From positions 1,488,001 to 1,552,000 of the forward strand of contig JAOANR010000004.1 of the NCBI GenBank assembly GCA_030278955.1: a DNA stretch of 64,000 bases, read 5' to 3'. Both the position numbers and the translations under genes were made by a program. The stretch is from Hygrophila difformis (lineage: Eukaryota > Streptophyta > Magnoliopsida > Lamiales > Acanthaceae). Positions 56,372 to 64,000 of this stretch are shown here, one piece after another (positions within the stretch are counted from its first letter, which is position 1; the number at the start of each line of letters is the position of its first letter). The notes under the pieces are model-generated. The model had not been told where the DNA came from. It did not search any database and was given only the letters and a program-made list of their open reading frames with translations.

Positions 56372-59300
56372 TTGGGGGTGAAGGAAGTTATGCGGATAAT
56401 CACTAGTAATTTGAGAGGGCTAAATGGAGGGGTGAGACGGCGGGCGGTGTTGCGTCTTTGTAAAAAAATGAAGCCATCTATTGTGTGTTTCCAAGAGACA
56501 AAGATGGTAGATATCAAAAGGGGATTGGTTAATAGGTTGTGGGGCTCGAAGGGGAGTGATTTCATATTTCAACCCGCAATAGGAAGTGCGGGTGGGTTGT
56601 TGGTAGTATGGGACGAGAGTCTTTGTAGGTTTCAGAGGATGGAGAGCGAGTTCAGATGGATGTGGTTGAAAGGAAATATCAATGGGGTGGAGGGGATTGT
56701 TAACATTATAAACATACATGCACCAAATGATCGGCTTGAGAGGGCGGAATTCTGGAACTACTTAGTGAATAAATTCCAGACAAACAACGGAGAATTGTGG
56801 TGTTTCCTTGGGGATTTTAATGCGATAGGGAGTGAGAGGGAGCGAATGGGGGTGAGTGAGGATTCGGGTTCAACTAGAGAGTTTCGGGAATTCTTTGATA
56901 ACTTGGGTTTGGTTGATTTACCGATGGAGGGGGGCAACTTCACTTGGTTTGGGAGGGGAGGGAGAGTGTGTAGTCGTTTAGATAGATTTTTGTTGTCGCC
57001 GGGGTGGCTATGTTTGAGTAGTCCGGTCAGACAGAAGAGGTGTGATTCGGTCCTCTCGGATCACTTCCCTGTGAGTTTGGAGGTGGGGGGTAAATCGTGG
57101 GGATCAAAACCATTTAGGTTTTACAATTATTGGTTGGGAGATAAAAAATTCAATGTTATGGTACAGGAAGCATGGGGGGTGGCTGGTTCTGGGAGGGGAT
57201 GTGGTTTACTGAATAGATTAAAGGCCTTGAGCAGTAGGATTAGGGGTTGGGAGGGGTATGGAGCAGAAGCTTTGGAGAGTAGGATACAGGGTTTGCTGAG
57301 AGAGATTGGGGAGGTAGAGTCGAGCTTCATTGGGGGTGGGGCGGATGGGGTTGGCAGGGAGGCTTGGGAGGGAAAGAAGAGGGAATTACATAAACTGCTA
57401 TTAGCCGAGGAGCAAAGATGGTTCCAAAAATCGCGTATTACATGGTTGAAGGAGGGGGATCTAAGCACGAGGTTCTTCCATGCTATTACGGCTATTAACA
57501 TGAGACGAAACTACATTGGAGCAATCAAGGTGGGGGGTGCGGTCATTGAGGATCCCAAGGAAATAAAGGAAGCCGCGTTTCAATACTTTCAGGACATTTT
57601 TAAGAGACCCAAGGAGAGCATTTTCAACGTGGATGGTATTGGTCTGGAGGTGGTCAGTCAGGAAAATCGAGATTGGTTGGTAAGGGAGTTCACGGTGGAA
57701 GAGATTCGGAAAACAATATGGAATTGTGATGGAAAAAAAGCTCCAGGCCCAGATGGCTATAATTTGAGTTTCTTCAAAACATTCTGGGATCTAATAAAGG
57801 GTGATATAGTGGATGTATTTAAAATGTTGGAGCAGAAAAGGAGTTTGCCAGTAGAGATGGGAAGGTCTTTTATGATATTGATTCCTAAAATTGAGAATCC
57901 GTTGGAATTTGGAGACTACCGGCCAATTTCTTTAATTGGTAGTGTGTACAAAATTATTGCAAAGGTTTTAGCAAAAAGAATACAGGAGGTGATGGAAGGT
58001 TTGGTTGGGAGAACTCAAATGGCGTTCGTGAAAGGAAGGCAAATATTGGATGGGGTTTTGATTGCATCGGAAGTGTTTCAATCCACACACGTATCCGGGC
58101 GCAAGGGATTTGTGGTCAAATTGGATTTTGCTAAAGCGTACGACAATGTGTCGTGGGAAAGTCTGCTAGGAGTTTTAAAAGCAATGAATTTTGAGGACAA
58201 ATGGTTATACTGGATAAATGAATGCATTTCATCAGCGGAGGCAGCAGTATTGTTAAATGGCTCTCCGACAAAGTTTTTTAAGATGTTTAAAGGTCTGCGA
58301 CAAGGTGATCCACTGTCTCCCTACCTATTCGTTTTGGTGGCTGAAATTCTAAATAGATTGGTAATAAAGGCAAAGGAATTGGGTTTGATTTCGGGACTAA
58401 ATGGGGGTGGTGGTGGACCGGATATCACACACTTACAATATGCAGACGATACGGTTTTCTTTTGTGAAGGGGAGCTTAGTCAGGTGATTACAATTAAAAG
58501 AATTTTAAGATGTCTAACACTGGCAACGGGGTTGAGAATAAATTATGGGAAGAGTAGTATTTTCGGAATCAATTGTTCTATGGAATCTGTTAGTGAGGCA
58601 GCGGCAGTTTTAGGATGCGGAGTTGGGAATTGGCCAATGAAGTATTTGGGTATTCCGATTGGGGGTAGAATAAATAGCATGGAAGTTTTGCAACCCGTTT
58701 TGAATAAGGTGGAGAGAAGATTAGCGGGATGGAAGGGGCGATTACTATCTCAAGCGGGTCGTATGTGCTTGATCAAATCAGTTTTAAACTGCCTCCCAAC
58801 ATACTTTATATCATTATTTAAAATTCCAATGGGAGTGGTGGACAAGCTGGAAAAACTAAAGAGAAAGTTTTTTTGGAACGAGGGGGAGGGTATCCGGAAG
58901 ATGCATTTGGCTTATTGGAATACAATAATTGCGCACAAAGAAAATGGAGGGCTTCAAGTCGGTTGCACAAAAGAACAGAACATAGCATTATTGTTGAAAT
59001 AGAGATGAAGATATGGGACAGAAAAGTCACTATGGAAGGAGGTGATCGAGGCTAAATATTATGGCAGGACAGGCACATTGCTACCAGAAGCTACGATGAA
59101 GAGATCGGTGTGGGGAAATATTTGTGGCGCTTGGGAGAGCTTTAGAGTGGGGCAACATAATGACGGATCTAGAGTACAGGTTGGAAATTGATTGCGTACA
59201 AATTTCTGGCTTGATAACTGGACAGGAGATGGATTGACGCTCAAGAACTTGTTCCCCCGGATGTTTGCTTTGGCGACAATTAAAAATGGAAAAGTGGCAG

Positions 59301-60535
59301 AATTTGGCAAGTGGAATGGCTTGGAGTGGGAATGGGATATCAAATTGAGAAGAGCTATTTTTGATTGGGAGATCGATGGGTGGACGGCCTTGATGGACAG
59401 ATTACAAAGACAACATTTATGTAGATTTGTGGAAGATAGATTGGTTTGGGAAAGAGAAGGTAATGGAAGGTTCTCAACTAGATCGGTTTGGAGACGGGAT
59501 GAGGAAAATGTGGCTGCCGAACATAAAGGATTTTGGCGTCACCTCTGGAAAGTCAAGTGTCCGATGAAAGTAAAATTGTTGGTTTGGAAAATCATGCATG
59601 ATGCTCTTCCAACTCGGGAAAATCTAGATAAGAGAGGGTGTCTCCTAGGGGTGAATGTTCACTGTCCAATATGTGGAGTAGGGACTGAGTCGCAGGACCA
59701 CCTTTTTTGTAGATGTGATATAGTGGCAAGAGTATGGTATAAAGTGGTTGCTGAGTTTGGGATTGTATGGGCAATTCCAGGGAATGTGGCTAATTTGATG
59801 ATGTGGTGGATTGAGAATAGCAGGTTGATGACAGAGTGTAGTAACGGGTGGGTGTGGGCAGGATTGGCTACAATCTGGACATTATGGAAACATAGAAACG
59901 AAGTGATATTCAAAAATAAGGCATTCAATGAGAATGTGACGGTTGCAGAAATTCGGTGGAGGGTGTGTTTTTGGGGGCAAGTCGAGAGGCCAAGTGGAGA
60001 CATTACATCAGTTAGCAGAGAAGGTATTTTCCCGTCAGCTTTGAGAGAGAGCAGACCCTGGAGAGGTGTAAGACAAAGAGAGAATTTAGTTTGGGAACGC
60101 CCAAGTAAAGGATGGTGGAAGGTGAATACGGACGGGTCTTCGCTTGGTAACCCCGGACAAGCGGGGGTGGGGGGCGTCATTAGAGATGAGGAAGGTAACA
60201 TCATTTTTGTGTTGTCTGACGGTATTGGATATGCGGATTCCACTGAGGCGGAGGTCACGGCTATAAGTCGAGTGTGTAGTGCGCTAATTCGGGATCAAGG
60301 TTTTCCGCTACCCAAATTGCTCTTTGAATGTGATTCCACTAATGTAGTGAATTGGATGACCAGCCCGGAAAATATACCATGGAGGTTCTCCTCTTTGTTG
60401 GGACCGATTATGGCTATACTGAGATGGGGGGGTGAGGTTCGAATTCAACATATTCTAAGGGAGCGAAATGATTTGGCGGATTTTTGGGCGAAATGCGGTG
60501 CTCAAGGTCAAGGGAAGATTGAGGCGTGGCTATGA
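56372..60535 (+). pseudogene. LINE ORF2 (endonuclease-RT-RNase H) with three in-frame stops
   Basis: A single frame of 1,388 codons has stops at 59000-59002 (TAG), 59006-59008 (TGA) and about 59187-59189 (TGA); there is no frameshift. Domains: APE-type endonuclease at the start (TSNLRGLNGG, CFLGDFNAIG, SDHFPVS), reverse transcriptase (DYRPISLIGS, LRQGDPLSPYLF, QYADDTVFF), a zf-RVT region with CPICGVGTESQDHLFCRC, and C-terminal RNase H (VNTDGSSLGNPG...ERNDLADFWAKCG). The first Met in context is near 56390. At the first two stops related LINEs usually have Trp, so G-to-A changes are likely. ORF2 would cut target DNA and prime reverse transcription if intact. Confidence 0.92.
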
Positions 60536-61035
60536 GTTCTGGAGATGGAATGGGATTGGAAGGAGATAGGGGATCACGGATATTGATGGAGATGGGCTTC
60601 TGTTTGGTTGATTGGATCTGGTATGGAAGTGAGTTGTTTTTATACACTTACCAGTTTCTGTCTTGTAGGTAAAATCTGCATGTTGCTTTGGCTGGAGTTA
60701 TGGAGGCATACACCCATGTTTTGCTGATGTCCTGAGTTTGCTACTGTATTTTAAAAGGAGTTTAGTGTATCGCTGGTTCGAGACAGATGCGTCTACTGAA
60801 GATACCTAATATTTCAAGCCAACTGTCACATTACCCGGTTATTGCTGCGGAATGGTTCAACTTTTCAACTCGGAAGTAAATGATCTTTCTGCTAGTAGAC
60901 GTGACTGCTGCGGCTGATATTTTTTTTAGAGATCTATTACTCTTGAATGGGCATTGCTAGTCGAATGGAAGGGCTCTTATGTTACACAAGGACTGGCGTC
61001 TATAGCCTCCAGCATAAAGAGTGTTCTGCTAAACA
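60536..61035. other. Region after the LINE ORF2, unassigned
   Basis: Includes the probable LINE 3' UTR. No further gene or repeat was recognised before the MULE-like element. Confidence 0.5.
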
Positions 61036-61044
61036 TTCTTGGTG
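61036..61044. repeat. 9-bp target-site duplication, left copy (TTCTTGGTG)
   Basis: TTCTTGGTG is repeated at 62254-62262 directly outside the inverted-repeat element. A 9-bp duplication is the Mutator-superfamily size. Confidence 0.85.
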
Positions 61045-61562
61045 GAGGTAATAACTAAAATAGGCCACCAGAAGGAGTCATTTCCACTTTTGAGCCACCA
61101 TATTTTGATTTAGGGAAATAGGCCATTAGAAGGATTTTGGGCCTGAATTTAGGCCATTGGGCTTGAATTCGGGCCATGATGGCCTAAAAGTGGAAATGAC
61201 TCTTTCTGGTGGCCTATTTTAGTTTTTTTGAATTATTTTTTTATTTTATGTAATTAAAATAAATAATACTCATTATGTGACATTATTTATATCATACTTT
61301 ATTTTTTTCTTAGCTTGTTCCAACATATTTTTTAATTCATTTCCATTTAAAAAATAATTAAATATTAATTGCCAAACATACCTATGTCCGAAAAATTTCT
61401 TGCATTTAATACTAATTATTCCTACATAAAATACCATATCCGAAAATTTTGGGATACTTATAATAAAACATGTTTATTTTTACTTTATAATTTATTTGAA
61501 TATGTATTTGCTTTACTTATTTTATAATATATTAGAATTAATATTTATTTTATTTCTTATAT

Positions 61563-62033
61563 TACTCCCTCCGTCCTATTAATAGTGTTAAAAAATGTAA
61601 CTTAAAAATTTATATAATGTGATTGTAATGAGCTACAATTTTTTTTTTCTTTTTTTGAGGAGCCATTGAAGGCCTGAAACGGGTGGTGGGAGCCCAAGGC
61701 CACAAAATTACAAAGGGGAGGGATAGGGGACCGGGTGGGGATTCGAACCCCCAACCTATAGGTTGGAGTTGGGGGACTTACCACTGGAGTAAGTGCTCAA
61801 CCCCACAATTTTAATTTATTTATTTATTTGTGATTTACTTATATGTGGTTATAGGGTGGACTGGAATTATTAATGGTAGTGGTAATTTGAAAGTTTAATA
61901 TATTCATTTATTAATGTGAGGTGATGGGTAGGTTTGACGATTAATATTTAATTATTTTTAAAATGAAAATGAAATAAAAATATTGGAACAAGAAAAAAAG
62001 AAAGTATGACTAAATAATGACACAGAATGAGTA
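61563..62033. mobile_element. Stowaway-like MITE nested in the MULE-like element
   Basis: Left end TACTCCCTCCGTCCTATTAA is a canonical Stowaway terminus. A diverged right end (ACACAGAATGAGTA) and TA borders close it. About 300 bp remain without the inner SINE. Confidence 0.6.
61643..61804 (-). mobile_element. tRNA-derived SINE nested in the MITE
   Basis: On - it has a tRNA-like head: A-box-like region GAGCACTTACTCCAGTGGTA, then a perfect B box in GGGTTCGAATCCCC. A GC-rich body and an A-rich tail follow. ACAATTTT flanks it on both sides (61635-61642 and 61805-61812). Confidence 0.8.
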
Positions 62034-62262
62034 TCTTTATATAAATTACATAAAATAAAAAATAATTGAAAAAAACTAAAATAGGCCACCAGAAGTAGTC
62101 ATTTCCACTTTTAGGCCATCGCAGCCCGAATTATAGCCCAATGGCCTAAATTTAGGCCCGAAATCCTTCTAGTGGCCTATTTTCCTAAATCAAAATATCG
62201 TGGCCCAAAAGTGGAAATGACTCCTTCTGGTGGCCTATTTTAGTTATTACCTCTTCTTGGTG

Positions 62263-63360
62263 AGATCTAAACTTTGAGCTATTTTTGATTTTGGGTATGT
62301 GTAGTGTATCATGTGACCTCCTGTAATTGGTGTAAGCATTAGTCTTGATCCTGCAAAAGCTTATATGCCAAGATTTCGGTCTGATAGGGGCGGTAGGGGG
62401 CTTCATCCTCTCGACTTTTCCCTTTTTCCTTCTCCCTCTTTCTATGTTTCCTGGTTTGTTTGCATATTCCGTTTGGTCGATTCCCTACATGCTGTTTCCC
62501 CCTCATTTAAAGCCTTCTCCCGATTCTTAATTTGTGCTGCTTCTTCAGTGGGTTTCCTAGGTTGGCGTTCCTATGCTTATATCAAATTCCCTTTGGAATC
62601 TGATTGGTTGCTATTTCAATATATAGGTGTACGGGATCTTTCGATTTTGGGGGTAGGGAGTACCTTTCTATTTAAATCCGGGTGGGACATAGGTGGGACA
62701 TATGTGGTTATGAGATTGAAATAATAGTGGCTATTACTCATGTGATTTTGGTTTTTGGACAACCCTGGGCGGTGTAGTGTTATTAACAAGAGACGAATTG
62801 TTTTTTTGAAGAAAAGTATCAGCATAAAAAAAATTAGAATTTTTAAAAAAAAAAAAAGAAAAGAAAAGAAAGGAAAAAAAAAAGAAGAAGAGGAAGTAGT
62901 TTTTTCAGTCAAGATAGCTCAGAGCGTCAAGGGTTCTGGCTTTGGTGTTTTGCCATGGGTAAGTGTCCTGGCTTTGGTGTTTTGCCATGGTTTTTTGGGT
63001 AGGATATGTTGTTTTTGGGTAGGATATTGGTATCCTTGCTTCTGAATTCTATTTTTTTCTCAATTGCCCGAAACCATCTTTCCATCTTTTCTTTCCTATG
63101 TAGGTGCCCTCACCCTAGCCCCTGCCCTTCGTATTAGATCGACATATGGGTTATGAGCCTTTTTGCAGGGGAGACATGATGTTTAGACAAATTTAGAGGT
63201 TTGGTCATGGTGACACACTACATCAAATCATATTATCACTCCATTCTTGAGAAGAATATGGAAGGGACATTAAATCGAGGAGGCTGTTTTGTTTACTGAA
63301 TACTGATTGAAGGTCCCTTTTAACCAAGATTCAGTTATCGTCGTTAGCCGTATGTTGTAA
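62263..63360. other. Unassigned stretch with a poly(A)-rich tract and short direct repeats
   Basis: No supported gene. An A/G-rich tract lies at about 62826-62893. CTGGCTTTGGTGTTTTGCCA is repeated at 62937 and 62969 (period 32), and TTTTTGGGTAGGATAT is repeated soon after. The A-rich tract could be a retroelement tail, possibly of a LINE on +, but no target duplication was recognised. Confidence 0.5.
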
Positions 63361-63365
63361 CTTTG
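63361..63365. repeat. Presumed target duplication CTTTG of the copia-like element
   Basis: CTTTG precedes the LTR. Its partner would be outside the window, so it is unverified. Confidence 0.4.
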
Positions 63366-63970
63366 TGTTAATGGAAAGCAGTAAAAACACCAAAATTTGT
63401 TGACCCAGTTCGGTCGTGAGACCTACATCTGGGGGATTCCAATCCAGGCGATCTAGACTAAGAAGAACCAAAAACTCTACAGACTTCAACCTAGATTCAA
63501 ACTAGAAACGGACTCAAACACTAGACGAACTATCTAGACGAACACTATTGTTAAGACTCCCCCTCAACAACAGTCTGCAGGAACACCTCCTGATCCGTAT
63601 CTCCAGAATCTCCTTGAATCTGATCTTCTTCGTTCTTCTTCTTTAATCCACCTGAATCCTCTTCTCCAGACTTTTACAATAAGCGCATATCAAAATACAA
63701 CTCAAGTTCTTCAATGCATAACTATCTTGAAAAACTTAACTAACTTTCTTGAAGACTCAGGAACAATGAAAATCTCTCAAGACGTATACACTAAAGATGT
63801 AAACAGTGAAAACTCAATCTTCTACAAATTACAGACTCAATACAACTATATATACAAATCACTAAACCTAGTCGAGTCTGGTAACTGTCGTCGTCAAAGC
63901 AAAGTGCCAACACCTGTATCAACATCTCAATGAAAAGTACAGGTTATAAAGTTCAAACATTGTATTAACA
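63366..63970 (-). repeat. 3' LTR (605 bp) of a copia-like element on the - strand
   Basis: The segment starts TGTTAATGG and ends GTATTAACA, giving TGTTAAT...ATTAACA terminal inverted repeats. A polypurine tract abuts it on the right, so it is the 3' LTR of an element whose body lies beyond the window. Short size and termini suit Ty1/copia; superfamily assignment is tentative without pol. Confidence 0.75.
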
Positions 63971-63980
63971 ATCTCCCCCA
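63971..63980 (-). promoter_or_regulatory. Polypurine tract of the copia-like element
   Basis: On - the sequence TGGGGGAGAT directly precedes the LTR start TGTTAATACA, a standard plus-strand primer arrangement. Confidence 0.8.
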
Positions 63981-64000
63981 CATTTCATGGAGATGATGAT

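Larger units (their letters stand above)
54100..60790 (+). mobile_element. L1-type LINE, nearly full length, inactivated
   Basis: Contains ORF1 (RRM and DUF4283-like) and ORF2 (endonuclease, RT, zinc knuckle, RNase H) in the usual plant L1 order. The left end is placed just past a MITE and just before the first plausible ORF1 codons. The right end is uncertain: no poly(A) tail or target duplication was found near the ORF2 stop at 60535, and the 3' UTR may extend further. Frameshifts and stops show that it is not active. Confidence 0.85.
61045..62253. mobile_element. Non-autonomous MULE-like element with ~190-bp inverted repeats
   Basis: Both ends begin GAGGTAATAACTAAAATAGG (one inverted) and stay homologous for about 185-190 bp at roughly 90-95 percent identity. 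Each TIR is itself a near palindrome, since TAGGCCACCAGAAGGAGTCA near its start returns inverted at its inner end. The interior is AT-rich with no transposase and hosts a Stowaway-like MITE, which hosts a SINE. The perfect 9-bp flanking repeat supports Mutator-type transposition. Confidence 0.85.

Noticed and set aside
61643..61804. tRNA gene suggested by a perfect B box
   Set aside because: The cloverleaf is incomplete, and the unit has a non-tRNA body, an A-rich tail and flanking ACAATTTT repeats, which fit a SINE.

Overview
The window is nuclear DNA from a flowering plant, probably a eudicot. The evidence is spliced plant-type transposon genes, an Athila-clade Ty3/gypsy family primed by tRNA-Asp, L1-type LINEs with plant ORF1 proteins, Stowaway MITEs and tRNA-derived SINEs. 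The sequence alone does not fix the species. Nearly everything is transposable-element sequence; only one candidate host gene was found.

From about 1 to 49 kb the framework is one Mutator-like element (MULE) of the Ulp1-carrying type. It holds a SUMO-protease-like gene on the + strand (exons 1.0-3.6 kb and 23.6-25.0 kb) and, tail to tail with it, a mudrA transposase gene on the - strand (47.8-46.5 kb and 26.5-25.1 kb). Both genes are cut inside an exon by a 20-kb Athila-type LTR retrotransposon. Copy 1 (3596-23611, - strand, TSD ATATT) sits in the Ulp1 gene. Copy 2 (26490-46496, + strand, TSD AAAGG) sits in mudrA. Each has ~4.7-kb LTRs that differ at only about a dozen sites within the pair, a tRNA-Asp primer-binding site and one long gag-pol frame broken by a single nonsense codon, at a different place in each copy. 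Each also has a ~4.4-kb 3' region with an intact F-box-like gene in the position where Athila relatives carry an env-like ORF. That region has a modular layout: three copies of the polypurine-tract sequence, two of them on hairpins, and an array of TCGCGGAA/TTCCGCGA palindromes that also fills two blocks of each LTR.

The left edge (1-945) is a six-copy ~163-bp tandem repeat rich in telomere-like CCCTAAA words. Right of the MULE genes are a 1-kb TAA-rich microsatellite zone (48.0-49.1 kb) and a GC-rich block of GGTTCGA/TCGACCC words (49.56-49.98 kb). From 50.9 kb on there is a patchwork of smaller elements: a 5'-truncated LINE with an 18-bp TSD, several Stowaway-like MITEs, two SINE-like elements, a nearly full-length but dead L1-type LINE (54.1 to at least 60.5 kb), a 1.2-kb non-autonomous MULE-like element with long inverted repeats hosting a MITE that itself hosts a SINE, and at the right edge the 3' LTR of a copia-like element that continues out of the window.

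The candidate host gene is a two-exon gene for a 113-residue secreted cysteine-rich peptide (53174-52126, - strand), whose intron carries two MITE-like insertions. The observations most worth following are the F-box gene carried by both Athila copies, the palindrome arrays and repeated PPT hairpins in the same element, the repeated symmetric exons in the Ulp1 linker, and the cysteine-rich peptide.
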